Part shown: positions 36,193-49,242 of the stretch, in pieces | How positions within the stretch are numbered: the first letter of the stretch is position 1 | How the letters are laid out: the number at the start of each line of letters is the position of its first letter | NCBI RefSeq assembly: GCF_009026825.1 | Contig: NZ_CP045032.1 | Coordinates: 1,488,001-1,552,000 of the forward strand | Reading direction: 5' to 3' | DNA from: Corynebacterium urogenitale | GTDB lineage: Bacteria > Actinomycetota > Actinomycetes > Mycobacteriales > Mycobacteriaceae | Length of the DNA: 64,000 nucleotides | Notes under the pieces: generated by a model | Told to the model about the DNA's origin: nothing | Seen by the model: the letters and a program-made list of their open reading frames with translations, nothing else | The model's database searches: none | Position numbers and translations under genes: made by a program

Positions 36193-38397
36193 ATGACGGA
36201 GACGAACGCCACCCTGCTCGACCATTTCGACCGCGCTCGCCTTGTGCAGTGCCGTCACTACGCTCCCCACGATGTCCTGGGCCAGCACCTCGTGGAAACC
36301 TCCGAGGGGCGGCGGGTGCTCTTCCGCACTGTTCAGCCCGGCGCAGATGCCGTGTCCGTAGGTATTGGCAATGCGGCCCCCATCGCCATGACGAACACGG
36401 GCGATGACATTTTCGAATTGCTCACAGACTCCGCTGAGCGCAGCGAATCATACAATTTCGATGTCACGTGGGGCGAACACACCACCACCATTGCAGACCC
36501 ATACAACTGCCTACCAACAGTGGGAGAACTCGATCTCCACCTCATCGGGGAAGGGCGCCATGAACGCCTGTGGGAGGCACTGGGTGCTCGTGTCCTCACC
36601 AATCACGAAGGCGAGCCTAGTGGCGTCGCATTTTCAGTCTGGGCACCTCACGCGGCGGGCGTGGCCGTCATCGGCGACTTCAACGGATGGAACGCACGCC
36701 AGCACCCCATGCGCTGCCTCGGCTCGACGGGCATCTGGGAGCTTTACATTCCAGGCGTCCACGCTGGCGCGCACTACAAGTTCGCCATCACCACCGGTGA
36801 CGGCAACCGACTGGACAAGGCTGACCCGATGGCCCGGCTCGCCGAACCTGCACCTGCCACAGCATCGATCGTCGTGGGGCCGCACAACTACGCCTGGCAG
36901 GACCAGGATTGGATCGCCAAAAGGCAGTCCCACGACTTCCTGCACCAACCAATGAGTGTCTACGAGGTGCACCTCGGCAGCTGGCGTAAAGGGTTGAGCT
37001 ACCGCGAACTCGCCACTGAGCTGGTCTCCTACGTCCGCGACAAGGGATACACACACGTCGAGCTCATGGGTGTCTCCGAACACCCCTTCGAACCCTCCTG
37101 GGGCTACCAAGTCACGAGCTACTATGCACCGAATAACCGCTACGGCGGACCGGATGACTTCCGTGCTCTCATCGATGCACTCCATGCTGCGGGCATAGGC
37201 GTCATCATGGACTGGGTTCCTGGCCACTTCCCCCGCGACGAGTGGGCTCTAGCCCGCTTTGATGGTCAGGCCTGCTACGAGCACCCGGATCCACGACGCG
37301 GCGACCAACCGGACTGGGGCACGCACGTCTTCGACTTCGGCCGCAACGAAGTCAAAAACTTCCTCGTCGCCAACGCCCTGTACTGGTGCCACGAATTCCA
37401 CATCGATGGTCTGCGCGTCGACGCCGTCGCCTCCATGCTCTATCTGGATTACTCCCGCAAGGACGGCGAGTGGCTCCCGAATATCTACGGTGGCCGGGAG
37501 AATCTAGACGCGGTCAGCTTCCTGCAGGAGATGAACGCCACGGTTCAGCGGGATGTGCCGGGCGTGCTGACAATCGCCGAGGAATCCACCAGCTGGCCGG
37601 GTGTAACCAAGCCAACGCACGAGGACGGCCTTGGGTTCAGCTTGAAGTGGAACATGGGTTGGATGCACGACACTCTGGAGTACATCCAACGCGACCCGAT
37701 CTACCGCGGGCATCACCACGGAGAAATCACGTTCTCCATGGTGTACGCGTACTCGGAGAACTACGTTCTGCCCATCAGCCACGATGAGGTTGTGCACGGC
37801 AAGGGCACCCTCTGGTCACGCATGCCCGCGGGCTCCTCGTGGGATCGGGCGGCCATGGTGCGCACCCTGCTGGCCTACATGTGGTCCCATCCGGGTAAGA
37901 AGCTGCTCTTCCAAGGTCAGGAATTCGGCCAGGTCCAGGAGTGGAACGAAGGACGTGGCGTGGACTGGGGAGATAATGAAGGCTGGGAAGGCGAATTCCA
38001 CCGCGGTATTGGGGCGCTGAGCACGAAACTCAATGAGCTCTACACTTCCCTGCCTGCCTTGGGGACTGGCGATCACTCACCGGAGGGTTTCCGGTGGATC
38101 GCCGCAGACGATTCGCACAACAACGTCCTGTCCTACATCCGCCGCAGTGAAGACGGATCGCAACAGGTGGCGTGCGTGATCAACTTCTCGGGTACCACGC
38201 ACGAGAATTACCGCATTGGCCTTCCTGTTGCCGGAACATGGCGCGAGGTGTTGAATACCGATCACACGGAGTACGAGGGTGCAGGCCGCGGGCAAGGCGA
38301 CCTCATCGCCGAGGGGCCGGGTTCTCACGGTCTGTCCACAAGTGCCGTGCTGGAGGTTCCGGCGCACACGGCTCGGTTCTTCGTACTGGAGGATTAA
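36193..38397 (+). CDS. glgB: 1,4-alpha-glucan branching enzyme
   Basis: Introduces alpha-1,6 branches in the glucan made by GlgE. The 734-residue protein has an N-terminal CBM48 pair ([21 protein letters not shown]), a GH13 barrel with [20 protein letters not shown] (nucleophile Asp), [16 protein letters not shown] (acid/base Glu) and [15 protein letters not shown], and a C-terminal all-beta domain. Length matches actinobacterial GlgB. It is the second gene of the glgE-glgB operon and is convergent with the thioredoxin-like gene. A 7-bp GC-rich stem after the stop may end both transcripts. Confidence 0.97.
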   Translation: MTETNATLLDHFDRARLVQCRHYAPHDVLGQHLVETSEGRRVLFRTVQPGADAVSVGIGNAAPIAMTNTGDDIFELLTDSAERSESYNFDVTWGEHTTTIADPYNCLPTVGELDLHLIGEGRHERLWEALGARVLTNHEGEPSGVAFSVWAPHAAGVAVIGDFNGWNARQHPMRCLGSTGIWELYIPGVHAGAHYKFAITTGDGNRLDKADPMARLAEPAPATASIVVGPHNYAWQDQDWIAKRQSHDFLHQPMSVYEVHLGSWRKGLSYRELATELVSYVRDKGYTHVELMGVSEHPFEPSWGYQVTSYYAPNNRYGGPDDFRALIDALHAAGIGVIMDWVPGHFPRDEWALARFDGQACYEHPDPRRGDQPDWGTHVFDFGRNEVKNFLVANALYWCHEFHIDGLRVDAVASMLYLDYSRKDGEWLPNIYGGRENLDAVSFLQEMNATVQRDVPGVLTIAEESTSWPGVTKPTHEDGLGFSLKWNMGWMHDTLEYIQRDPIYRGHHHGEITFSMVYAYSENYVLPISHDEVVHGKGTLWSRMPAGSSWDRAAMVRTLLAYMWSHPGKKLLFQGQEFGQVQEWNEGRGVDWGDNEGWEGEFHRGIGALSTKLNELYTSLPALGTGDHSPEGFRWIAADDSHNNVLSYIRRSEDGSQQVACVINFSGTTHENYRIGLPVAGTWREVLNTDHTEYEGAGRGQGDLIAEGPGSHGLSTSAVLEVPAHTARFFVLED

Positions 38398-38452
38398 GGG
38401 GCAGGAACCTGGCCAAGCGAGCCCGCGGGAGGGTCCAGGCGGGCTGAATGCT

Positions 38453-39424
38453 TTAGAACAGCGCGCTCGCCATTCGCGTGCGTGCGGCGATGACCTCTGG
38501 GTCACCGGCGTCGAACATGGCGAACAAGTCAAGCAGGCGCTGCTTTGCGGCATCGCGTGCATCGTCGGCATTGACACGGATCTGCTCGATCAGCACGTCA
38601 AAGGCTTGCTCCTTCTGTCCTGCCAAGAGCAGACGGTCGGCCTCCTGCCCCGCTGCCTCAACTGGATCGGCCTCCTTTTCCCCCGACGCCACCGCATTGT
38701 CGGCTGCCTGTACTCGCTGCAGCAGCAAGGTGTTGGCGCGAGCAGCCTTCGCCTCAGCATGTCCGGGCTCATCGGCCAAGATCGCATCATATGCAGCGAT
38801 TGCTCCGTCGAAATCCCCGCTTTCCAGCTTCCCGGCTGCTTCTTCCATCCGTGGCTCTTCAGTTTCTACGGGTTCCCCGAACGCCGGCGGTAGGCCCTGC
38901 AATTTGCCATCGGTGGCGCTAATAACTGCTTCGATCCACCGCTTGATCTGTTCTTCGGGCTGCCCGCCCTCGAATTGGGTCAGTGGGCGACCACCAGCCA
39001 GGGCGATGACCGTCGGTACCGCCTTCACGTTCAGAGCCTGAGCAATTTCGCCGTTAGTGTCCACATCGACGTACCGGACAACGAACTTCACGTCCTCTTG
39101 TGGCACATCCACCATCTGGGCCAAGCGGCCAAGCATAGTTTTCAGTTCCTCGGAGGCCTCGGAACGCGCGGTTCCCAATAGGAGGACAACAGCGACCTGG
39201 GTCGAACGGATGACGAGGTCCTGCTCAAAGCTCTCCGGAGTAACCTCCGCAAAACGCTCCACTTCCCCAGCGGTACCCGCTGCCTGTTGAGCCTGGTTAA
39301 CTCGCTCAGCAGCCTCCTCTCGGGCTTGCGCGCGTGCTTTGACATCGCCCAGATCAATCGCACCTCCCACAAAGCGAGGACCTGCAGACTGGGAAGAGCC
39401 TTGCGGCGCATTGGGGTGAGTCAT
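38453..39424 (-). CDS. Thioredoxin-like TPR co-chaperone (CnoX/YbbN-like)
   Basis: A 323-residue protein. Residues about 60-160 are a thioredoxin fold in which the active-site Cys pair is absent (VVLLLGTARSEASEEL in place of the WCxxC loop). The C-terminal half has TPR-like helices with AIAAYDAILADEPGHAEAKAARANTLL. This layout is that of YbbN/CnoX, which protects folding intermediates and hands them to chaperones. Redox activity is therefore not expected. It precedes nucS in the leftward direction of the conserved corynebacterial order. ATG 39424 has a GAGAGG-like site. Confidence 0.85.
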   Translation of the reverse strand: MTHPNAPQGSSQSAGPRFVGGAIDLGDVKARAQAREEAAERVNQAQQAAGTAGEVERFAEVTPESFEQDLVIRSTQVAVVLLLGTARSEASEELKTMLGRLAQMVDVPQEDVKFVVRYVDVDTNGEIAQALNVKAVPTVIALAGGRPLTQFEGGQPEEQIKRWIEAVISATDGKLQGLPPAFGEPVETEEPRMEEAAGKLESGDFDGAIAAYDAILADEPGHAEAKAARANTLLLQRVQAADNAVASGEKEADPVEAAGQEADRLLLAGQKEQAFDVLIEQIRVNADDARDAAKQRLLDLFAMFDAGDPEVIAARTRMASALF

Positions 39425-39494
39425 GGTTGAATGCTCCTCTCAAGAAGTGGTTTAACTCGTGGACATGCTGGCCTATTACCTAATCGCATGTGCT

Positions 39495-40229
39495 TTAGAA
39501 CAGCCGAAATTCGCTATCATCCGTGCCACGCATCGCGGAGTAATCCAAAGTGAGACAACGAATGCCACGATCCTCCGCCAACGTCTTAGCCTGGGGCTTG
39601 ATTTCCTGGGCTGCAAATACACCGCGGACCGGCGTCAAGAGCTCATCCCGATTAAGCAATTCCACATAGCGGGTTAATTGTTCAACACCGTCGATGCCGC
39701 CGCGTCGTTTAATTTCCACAGCGACAATTGCGTCATCCTTATCCCGAGCGAGAATGTCCACAGGGCCAATTGGTGTGGGGTATTCGCGCTGCACGAGGGT
39801 GTATCCCTCCCCCAGTAACTCAATCTGCTCGGCTAGGAGTTCCTGCAAGTGGGCCTCCACGCCATCCTTCTGCAGACCTGGATCCTCACCGAGATCGTGA
39901 GTGGAATCCGAATAAATCTCATAAATTCGGATGCGCAGCTGCTCAGCCGTTTTGTTGGCGACGATCCACAGCTGTGCTACGCGCTCATCCTCGAATTCCG
40001 GGTGGGTCGTGGCGTCGAGAAGTGGATCACCATCTCCGACGGAGGACGGCAGCAATTCGGTCAGCGTACACGGCGAGGTCATCCAGTTCAGTGGCTTGTA
40101 CGCACGATCGTCCGCATGCACGGACACGGAGCCGTCAGCCTTGACCATGATGAGGCGGTCAGCTTCCGGTAAGTGAGCCTCCAAACGACCAACGTAATCG
40201 ACACTGCAACGGGCGATGACTAGACGCAT
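39495..40229 (-). CDS. nucS: Mismatch-specific endonuclease NucS/EndoMS
   Basis: A 244-residue nuclease that cuts double-stranded DNA at mismatches and replaces MutS/MutL repair in most actinobacteria. The N-terminal dimerisation region starts [20 protein letters not shown]. The C-terminal catalytic region has [24 protein letters not shown], holding the Asp and Glu-x-Lys metal site, and [12 protein letters not shown]. It ends DDSEFRLF, close to the C-terminal motif known to interact with the sliding clamp. Location beside the atp operon matches other corynebacteria. Confidence 0.95.
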   Translation of the reverse strand: MRLVIARCSVDYVGRLEAHLPEADRLIMVKADGSVSVHADDRAYKPLNWMTSPCTLTELLPSSVGDGDPLLDATTHPEFEDERVAQLWIVANKTAEQLRIRIYEIYSDSTHDLGEDPGLQKDGVEAHLQELLAEQIELLGEGYTLVQREYPTPIGPVDILARDKDDAIVAVEIKRRGGIDGVEQLTRYVELLNRDELLTPVRGVFAAQEIKPQAKTLAEDRGIRCLTLDYSAMRGTDDSEFRLF

Positions 40230-40316
40230 TGCTTCAGAATAGCGCGAACCCCTCGGCCGGTGGTGGCGCGGGGTGGTGAAGCGGGCTATTACCCCTAGGG
40301 ATAAAACACTTCCTGG

Positions 40317-40760
40317 CTAAATCGGGCGCGGGTGGTTGTACGCCGAGTAGCGATCACGGCGGGCCGAGGGACCCGATTCCAGCCATGCTACGAGGGCGGT
40401 GTCCCCCTGTGAATCGAGCGCCAGCTCCCATCGTTTCTGGCGGTGCTCTACTTCAATCACGTGGAGGTCGCTCTCCAGGCAGTTGCGTTCGCGTTGGGTG
40501 ATCTCACGCCGACTGATGATCTCCGTCCCCAAGCGAGTAAAACTCAGATCGGACTCGGGGCGAATGCTGCGCAGTTTATAGAACTTTGCGGACGTCCCCG
40601 AATACACCAAAACCCCGTGCCGCCAGTGCCGCGCGTCCTCGTTAGGAAGGGAGCGGATGACCACGGGGTAACCCTTAGATCGCAGCGCGGTGAAGCGCCA
40701 CAATGCGCCAAGACAAGCCAAAACCAGCATGCCGAGAATAAGAAAAAGAATGATTTTCAC
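40317..40760 (-). CDS. DUF2550 membrane protein
   Basis: A 147-residue protein with one N-terminal membrane helix (IILFLILGMLVLACLGALW), an external or cytosolic region rich in Arg and Glu, and a C-terminal WLESGPSARRDRYSAYNHPRP. It matches the DUF2550 family, whose members lie between the atp operon and nucS in actinobacteria (for example Rv1312). No function is established. It starts with GTG at 40760. It is separated from atpC by the atp terminator, so it belongs to a separate transcript. Confidence 0.85.
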   Translation of the reverse strand: MKIILFLILGMLVLACLGALWRFTALRSKGYPVVIRSLPNEDARHWRHGVLVYSGTSAKFYKLRSIRPESDLSFTRLGTEIISRREITQRERNCLESDLHVIEVEHRQKRWELALDSQGDTALVAWLESGPSARRDRYSAYNHPRPI

Positions 40761-40863
40761 GGGTGATTCTCTCGCCTCTGCCAGAAAAATTTTCGCTTTC
40801 CTCTAACTTACGCTGGCAGTGAGGATAATCCAACGCTCGCGGACGTGGAGGGGGTGACATGCG

Positions 40864-40910
40864 AAAACCCCCGGTGGCCCTCCCCTTGGGGGTGGGGCCT
40901 ACACCGGGGG
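40864..40910 (-). terminator. Strong intrinsic terminator of the atp operon
   Basis: CCCCCGGTG (40868) pairs with CACCGGGGG (to 40910), with an inner GGCCCTCCCC/GGGGTGGGGCC stem. On the minus strand four T follow. It ends the atp transcript 35 bp past atpC. Confidence 0.92.
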
Positions 40911-40944
40911 CGTCAACGCTAGAGAGTTCGTTTCCTCGTGGGAA

Positions 40945-41319
40945 TTACTTCTCCTGAAGTCGCTTCACAGCGCGCAACTCGGACTCTGCTTGGGCCTTCT
41001 CCGTCTCGGATTCGGCGTTCTGCAGGCGAGACTCGGCATCAGCGACGTCGACCTCATCGGCCCACACCGCGGAGTCCGCGAGGATGGTGATCTTCTCGGA
41101 AGATACGGAGAGGAAGCCACCCTTAACGGACGCAACCTTCTTCTCACCCTCGCCAGTCCGAATGACCACAACGCCGTTCTCGACCAGCTGGCCGAGCAGA
41201 GGCTCGTGACCAGGGAGCACGCCGATCTCGCCTTCAGTCGTCTGCGCGGTGACGGACGTTGCGGTACCAGTCCACAACGCACGTTCCACGGCGACCAATT
41301 GAGCGGCAATCTCAGCCAT
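40945..41319 (-). CDS. atpC: ATP synthase F1 subunit epsilon
   Basis: The 124-residue epsilon subunit couples rotation of the central stalk to the F1 head and restrains ATP hydrolysis. The N-terminal beta sandwich includes [19 protein letters not shown], followed by a C-terminal helical region with [18 protein letters not shown]. It begins 12 bp after atpD in the same orientation and is the last gene of the operon. GGGGAG lies upstream of the ATG. Confidence 0.96.
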   Translation of the reverse strand: MAEIAAQLVAVERALWTGTATSVTAQTTEGEIGVLPGHEPLLGQLVENGVVVIRTGEGEKKVASVKGGFLSVSSEKITILADSAVWADEVDVADAESRLQNAESETEKAQAESELRAVKRLQEK

Positions 41320-41331
41320 GTGCGACTCCCC

Positions 41332-43760
<2,429 letters not shown>

Positions 43761-43822
43761 CGCTATCGCCTCCCTTCTTGTCCGTTAATGGTCATTGTGG
43801 TCACTAGATCCTCTGTTATCGC

Positions 43823-45460
43823 TTACTTGGTCTTGCGAGAAACAGTGATCTGAGACTTCTTGACCTCGTCCTCATCGAGAGCACGTGGCTCAGCCTCGTT
43901 GATGATGGTCTCACCATCGGTGGTCTGGAAGGAGCGCTTGAAGTCTGCGATAGCGGACTTCAGCTCAGCCTGGGACTCGTCGGTGAATGGCTTGCCACCC
44001 TCGATCTGCTCGTAAACACCAGCGTTGTTAGCGTGCAGGTGCTCGATCAGCTCGGCCTCGAAACGACGGACATCCTCGACTGGGACGTCGTCGAACTCGC
44101 CTTCGCCGGCCAGCCAGATGGAAACCATCTGATCCTCGACGGACTGCGGCTTGGTCTCGGTCTGCTTCAGCAGCTCAACCAGACGCTTACCGCGCTCCAG
44201 CTGAGCCTTGGAAGCTGGGTCCAGGTCGGACGCGAAGGCGGCGAATGCCTCCAGGTCACGGTAGGCAGCCAGGTCCAGACGCAGGGAACCGGAAACCTTC
44301 TTCATACCCTTGGTCTGTGCGGCACCACCCACACGAGACACGGACACACCGACGTTAATTGCCGGACGGACGCCCTGGTTGAACAGGTCGGACTCCAGGA
44401 AGACCTGGCCGTCGGTAATGGAAATAACGTTGGTTGGGATGAAGGCGGAGACGTCGTTTGCCTTGGTCTCGATGATTGGCAGAGCGGTTAGGGAGCCGCC
44501 GCCGAGATCATCAGACAGCTTCGCTGCACGCTCCAGCAGGCGGGAGTGCAGGTAGAAGACGTCACCCGGGTATGCTTCGCGTCCCGGTGGACGACGCAGC
44601 AGCAGGGAGATCGCACGGTAGGCCTCAGCCTGCTTGGTCAGATCATCGTAGATCACCAGAACGTGCTTGCCCTGGTACATCCAGTGCTGGCCCAGTGCGG
44701 CGCCAGCGAAAGGTGCCAGCCACTTGAAGCCAGCGGAATCGGATGCTGGGGCAGCCACGATGGTGGTGTACTCCAGTGCGCCGTTGTCCTCAAGGGTCTT
44801 ACGGATCGACGCGATGGTCGAACCCTTCTGACCAATCGCGACGTAAATGCAGCGCACCTGCTTCTGAGGGTCGCCGGACTCCCAGTTAGCGCGCTGGTTC
44901 AGAATCGTATCGATGCAGACCGAGGTCTTACCGGTCTTGCGGTCACCAATGATCAGCTGGCGCTGACCACGGCCGATAGGGGTCATCGCATCGATCGCCT
45001 TGATGCCGGTCTGCATTGGCTCTTCCACCGGCTGACGCATCAGCACGGATGGAGCCTGCAGCTCCAGCACACGGTCTTCCTCGGCCTCAATGTTGCCGAG
45101 GCCATCGATGGCCTGACCCAGTGGGTTGATAACGCGGCCAAGGAACTTGTCCCCGACCGGGATGGAAAGGACCTCACCGGTCCGCTTGACCTCGTCGCCC
45201 TCCTTGAGGGACTCGTAGTTACCCAGGACCACGACGCCGACCTTGTCGGTGTCAAGGTTCTGTGCGACGCCGATAACGCCACCTGGGAACTCGAGCAGCT
45301 CGTTGGCCATCACCGATGGCATACCGCTCACCTGAGCGATGCCGTCAGCTGCCGTCGTAACCACGCCGACCTCCTCACGGGAGGCCTCCGGGGAGTAGCT
45401 CGAGGTGTAGTTCGCAATCGCGCTACGGATCTCATCGGAGGAGATCGTCAGCTCCGCCAT
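43823..45460 (-). CDS. atpA: ATP synthase F1 subunit alpha
   Basis: The 545-residue regulatory nucleotide-binding subunit. The P-loop is [10 protein letters not shown] near residue 172, and [20 protein letters not shown] and [22 protein letters not shown] are conserved. The ATG at 45460 opens the family-like [15 protein letters not shown]; an upstream frame adds 11 residues with no support. The C-terminal extension after residue 510 ([20 protein letters not shown]) resembles the mycobacterial extension that represses ATP hydrolysis. Confidence 0.98.
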   Translation of the reverse strand: MAELTISSDEIRSAIANYTSSYSPEASREEVGVVTTAADGIAQVSGMPSVMANELLEFPGGVIGVAQNLDTDKVGVVVLGNYESLKEGDEVKRTGEVLSIPVGDKFLGRVINPLGQAIDGLGNIEAEEDRVLELQAPSVLMRQPVEEPMQTGIKAIDAMTPIGRGQRQLIIGDRKTGKTSVCIDTILNQRANWESGDPQKQVRCIYVAIGQKGSTIASIRKTLEDNGALEYTTIVAAPASDSAGFKWLAPFAGAALGQHWMYQGKHVLVIYDDLTKQAEAYRAISLLLRRPPGREAYPGDVFYLHSRLLERAAKLSDDLGGGSLTALPIIETKANDVSAFIPTNVISITDGQVFLESDLFNQGVRPAINVGVSVSRVGGAAQTKGMKKVSGSLRLDLAAYRDLEAFAAFASDLDPASKAQLERGKRLVELLKQTETKPQSVEDQMVSIWLAGEGEFDDVPVEDVRRFEAELIEHLHANNAGVYEQIEGGKPFTDESQAELKSAIADFKRSFQTTDGETIINEAEPRALDEDEVKKSQITVSRKTK

Positions 45461-45517
45461 GTTCTTCCTGCTCTCGGTTTCGTCTTCCAGCATTACTTTA
45501 ATTAGCTTTGGTCCGTC

Positions 45518-46336
45518 TTAAGCGAGGGATCGGCGGAGCTTGCGCAGCTTACCTGCGGTACTTCCGTCAATCACTTCGTCGCCGACACGAATTACGGCAC
45601 CACCGAGGAGGCTGGAGTCAACCTCAGAATGCACCGCAATCTTGCGACCGTAAATCTTTTCCAGCTTGTCCGCCAGAAGGGACTGCTGCTGTTCACCCAG
45701 TGGTGCGGCGCTGCGGACGCGAGCAACCTCGCGGCCAGACAGAGCTGCAACCTCGTCGCACAGCGCGTCCAAGTCCTCGACCGGACGCTTCTGTACGCGG
45801 CCAACCGCCTGCAATGCCAAGGCTTCGGTCACGGACGTGACCTTGCCGTACAGCACCTTTGCCAGCAGATCGCGGCGTGCATCCGCGGACACAGCCTTAT
45901 CTGCCAGCAGCATCTCTAGTTGTGGCTCGCGCTCAACGATGCGTGCGAGTTGGAAAAGCTCCTCCTCGACGCGCTCTAGCTGACCCTGCGCCTCTGCGGA
46001 CCGCAGCAGGGCACGGCGGCCCAGTGCAATCAGCCCATTGCGGAAGTCGCGGGTATCAGACCAGTTTTGGGACACAGCAGCGGACACGATCTCCTCAGTG
46101 GAGGCAGATACCTTGCCAGCCAGCAGGCCCTTAATCAGAGACACGCGCTGCTCCGGTGCAGCCGCTGCATCGACCAATGCGACGCGCAGGCTGCGGTCGG
46201 TATCGAGCGTGTCAACAACCTCGAACAGCTCGCTGCCGTTCGTAGCTCCGATTTCAACCGTGTTGGCGGACTCACTCAGTCCCTGATCCAGGGATGCGTT
46301 AAGTCGCTCCAATGCCTCTCGGCTCGCTGCGTGCAT
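45518..46336 (-). CDS. atpH: ATP synthase F1 subunit delta
   Basis: The 272-residue delta subunit links the peripheral stalk to the alpha3beta3 head. An N-terminal helical bundle (MHAASREALERLNASLDQ) precedes a long linker and the C-terminal delta domain, with LGEQQQSLLADKLEKIYGRKIAVHSEVDSSLLGGAVIRVGDEVIDGS (positions 215-262). The ATG at 46336 lies 5 bases after the atpF stop; the GTG at 46345 overlaps atpF. Length matches the C. glutamicum subunit. Confidence 0.95.
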   Translation of the reverse strand: MHAASREALERLNASLDQGLSESANTVEIGATNGSELFEVVDTLDTDRSLRVALVDAAAAPEQRVSLIKGLLAGKVSASTEEIVSAAVSQNWSDTRDFRNGLIALGRRALLRSAEAQGQLERVEEELFQLARIVEREPQLEMLLADKAVSADARRDLLAKVLYGKVTSVTEALALQAVGRVQKRPVEDLDALCDEVAALSGREVARVRSAAPLGEQQQSLLADKLEKIYGRKIAVHSEVDSSLLGGAVIRVGDEVIDGSTAGKLRKLRRSLA

Positions 46337-46341
46337 ACCGA

Positions 46342-46908
46342 TCACTTCCCAGCGTTGCCGACTCGATCGAGATCGGCGAGGAAGTTATCGATGGTGCCAG
46401 AACGCTTCACATCATCGGACAGCTGCTCGCCCAGGAGGCGCTCAGCCAGGGTGATCGAGTTCTCGCCCATTTCCTTGCGCAGATCGGCGACGACAGCGGA
46501 GCGCTGTGCCTCGAGCTGCTTGTTACCGGACTCGATGATTCGGTTCGACTCATCGGTAGCTTGAGCCTTCATGTCAGCGATGATCTTCTGTCCCTGGGAA
46601 CGGGCATCATCGCGGATCTGAGCGGCCTCGGTGCGAGCCTCTGCGAGCTGAGCGTTGTACTTCTCCAGTGCTGCCTTGGCCTCTGCCTGAGCTGCCTCGG
46701 CGCGCTGGATGCCACCCTCAATCTGGTCCTCGCGCTGGTGCAGAACTTCCTGGAACTTAGGAAGGATGGCCTTCCAGAAGACAACCAGAATCACTGCAAA
46801 CGGGATGAGGGACCAGACGATATCGTACAGCGGTGGAATCAGCGGGCTAGGCGCATCCTCCAATGGCAGGCCACCTTCGGCAGCTGCCAGCAAAAAGTAG
46901 TTCGTCAT
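46342..46908 (-). CDS. atpF: ATP synthase Fo subunit b
   Basis: The 188-residue peripheral stalk subunit. One N-terminal membrane helix ([24 protein letters not shown]) is followed by a long charged helix rich in Ala, Glu, Gln and Arg ([25 protein letters not shown]), which dimerises. A lipoprotein-like or short lumenal segment precedes the helix. It lies between atpE and atpH with about 100 bp upstream. Confidence 0.96.
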   Translation of the reverse strand: MTNYFLLAAAEGGLPLEDAPSPLIPPLYDIVWSLIPFAVILVVFWKAILPKFQEVLHQREDQIEGGIQRAEAAQAEAKAALEKYNAQLAEARTEAAQIRDDARSQGQKIIADMKAQATDESNRIIESGNKQLEAQRSAVVADLRKEMGENSITLAERLLGEQLSDDVKRSGTIDNFLADLDRVGNAGK

Positions 46909-47007
46909 AGTCTCCAGCTTTCGCTCTCTTGCGGGTTAGATGTTGAAAATCGGCTGTTTGCGTTTCTCACTCGGTGTGAGGAGAAGCCCACAACCGGAAA
47001 TCCGCAT

Positions 47008-47256
<249 letters not shown>

Positions 47257-47348
47257 TTACAATGCCTTTCTGGTGACCGACCAGGCGATCTTTCCGTGTT
47301 CTTGTGAGCCTGGTCGAGACTGTATGTGGTTGATTGTTACCCGGTGGC

Positions 47349-48149
47349 TTAGTGCTCGTCGGCGTGCAGTGACAACTCGATGTACACGGCCGTCAGCAGT
47401 GCGAAGATGTACGCCTGCAGGAAGATGACCATGAGCTCGAAGAAGGAGAATGCAACGGCGAAGAGGATGGTACCGCCAGCCAGCAAGGTCCAGCCGTTGA
47501 GCTGCCAGAAGAAGAAGTTCGTGGCGCTAAACAGCATGACGAGGATGAGGTGTCCGGCCAGCATGTTGGCCATAAGACGGATAGTCAACGTCATCGGACG
47601 AAGGACGAAAGTGGAGAAGAATTCGATCGGTACCACGATTACGTGAAGGAATGGTGGCAGACCTGGGATAACCAGCGAAGACTTCACGAACTTGCCAAAA
47701 CCGTAACGCTTCACACCCGCGTAGATGAACACCACGTATGCCACGAGGGCCAGAACCAGCGGGAAGCCAATTCGGGCGCTAGGCGAGATGTTCAGGAATG
47801 GGATGATCGTCGGCAGGTTAACTGCAAGAACAGCGAAGAAGATCGCGGCGATAACAGGAAGGAAGCGACGTCCCTCCTTCTTCCCCAGAATGTCCTCCGC
47901 AATATGGATACGGACGAAGTCCAGCGCCAATTCTGCGAAGTTCTGCACACCGCGTGGAATCAACTTCGGCTTGCGCATGGCAAAGAAGAAGAATGCGGTG
48001 ACGAGCAGGATCATCAGGATGCGGATGAGCATCAGACGATCAAGCGCGAAGGCGCCGTTGAGGAATCCGTCAAACCATAGCTGGTTTGGATCCAATTGCC
48101 CCGGGAAGAATTCGTGTTCCAATGAAGGGCTATGGAACTCGCCCTTCAT
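47349..48149 (-). CDS. atpB: ATP synthase Fo subunit a
   Basis: The 266-residue stator membrane subunit. It has at least five helices, the essential Arg in FVLRPMTLTIRLMANMLAGHLI, and conserved polar residues in the final helices (FELMVIFLQAYIFALLTAVYIEL). The ATG at 48149 (MKGEFHSPSLEHEFFPG) is family-like; a longer frame to 48356 has no hydrophobic or conserved character. It is the first gene of the atp operon; the 575 bp upstream hold the promoter. Confidence 0.96.
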   Translation of the reverse strand: MKGEFHSPSLEHEFFPGQLDPNQLWFDGFLNGAFALDRLMLIRILMILLVTAFFFFAMRKPKLIPRGVQNFAELALDFVRIHIAEDILGKKEGRRFLPVIAAIFFAVLAVNLPTIIPFLNISPSARIGFPLVLALVAYVVFIYAGVKRYGFGKFVKSSLVIPGLPPFLHVIVVPIEFFSTFVLRPMTLTIRLMANMLAGHLILVMLFSATNFFFWQLNGWTLLAGGTILFAVAFSFFELMVIFLQAYIFALLTAVYIELSLHADEH

Positions 48150-48662
48150 GGCCAAGGTTGTTACGCTCAGCGTTCTCTCCCGTGATAGGGCCGCGGGACA
48201 TTTTTCAATGTCAAGCGGTGCGATGGAGGTCTCTGTTGAGATGCTTACCGACACTGCAGGGACTCCGTCGCACGTCCCTCGTGTATGTCGGCGGTGCCGA
48301 TGGTGTTGGTCGGGATGCCGAACTTCCTGCGCCATGCAGGCCAGTCGAACATCCACTGTCCACCAAGGTGGCCCGAATGCACTTTATCAGTTTCCTCGCC
48401 GATATCGCTAAGTGACTTTCAGCCTGTCCCCCCTGATTTCCCGTGCTTGGCGCATGAATTTCATGGCGATCTCACAGCTTTGCACACCCCGCTCCTCTTT
48501 TTCGCCATCTTTGGCCAGCTCACACCTCATTTTCCCTGTTCCTCGCCCCAAGAATTTTTCCTTCCTCGCCACAGAGAACCCAATTATCCTCCCCGTCGAC
48601 TCCCACAACCGGACTGTGTGATGTGTCACTTTGTCGCCTGTACTACCCCCTCACTCCCCCAT
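48150..48662. other. atp operon upstream region
   Basis: About 510 bp between atpB and the upstream terminator. The non-coding strand is rich in C and T, giving a purine-rich atp leader. No conserved gene is visible and the open frame in 48150-48356 lacks protein-like features. The operon promoter must lie here, but I could not assign -10 and -35 boxes. Confidence 0.6.
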
Positions 48663-48667
48663 AAGGA

Positions 48668-48698
48668 GAAAACCCCGCCGGGAGAATTCCCGGCGGGG
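48668..48698 (-). terminator. Intrinsic terminator after the AtpI-like gene
   Basis: CCCCGCCGGGA (48673-48683) pairs perfectly with TCCCGGCGGGG (48688-48698) around a 4-base loop, and T-rich TTTTCTCC follows on the minus strand. It ends the wecA/AtpI-like transcript before the atp promoter region. Confidence 0.93.
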
Positions 48699-48723
48699 CC
48701 AGCTGATTCCGAAGGTCTGAGAC

Positions 48724-49242
48724 TTAAATATAGGTCTGTTGAGCCTTGGTGACAGACCATGTCTCCGCGGCAAGTAAAGCGATGAGACTGATGATGATTG
48801 TGGTGGCAAGGGCTGCAGTGTCGTAGAAGTTCATCGGCTTGAGCAGTCGAGTGATCACCACGAAAACGGCGATCTTCGCCAGCCAGCTACCGAGCATCAC
48901 AGCCATCGTCGTGGTTGGCGTGGACTTCGCTGTCATCAGAGTGACGACGACGGTGATCAGCATGAAACCACCGGCAATTGCCAAGCCTACGAGGACACCC
49001 CACAAGCCAGGAAGATCCCTCAGGAATCCCCAGAACGCCAGGGACACCAGACCGATCACAAGCAAGGCAAGGCCACTTATACGCAGAGCTCGCTTCAATG
49101 GCCAGGTGTGGTCATCAGCCTGGGAAATATCGTTGAGTTCCGGCAGCTCCTTCGAGTCTGCGGATTGGCCGTTCGCATCGCTAATAGTCACGGGTGTCGA
49201 GTCTATACTGCTTGGCTTATCCTGCAGAATCCCTCGCCGCAC
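48724..49242 (-). CDS. AtpI-like membrane protein
   Basis: A 172-residue protein with a hydrophilic Ser/Asp-rich N-terminus (about 45 residues) and four membrane helices. It occupies the position of the Rv1303-type ATP synthase accessory protein before atpB, which is thought to help assembly of the c-ring or Mg2+ uptake; that role is from family knowledge. The start is GTG 49242, overlapping the end of wecA by 26 bases; the ribosome site (AAGG) is too near, so a later start is possible. A terminator follows, so it is not fused to the atp transcript. Confidence 0.8.
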   Translation of the reverse strand: MRRGILQDKPSSIDSTPVTISDANGQSADSKELPELNDISQADDHTWPLKRALRISGLALLVIGLVSLAFWGFLRDLPGLWGVLVGLAIAGGFMLITVVVTLMTAKSTPTTTMAVMLGSWLAKIAVFVVITRLLKPMNFYDTAALATTIIISLIALLAAETWSVTKAQQTYI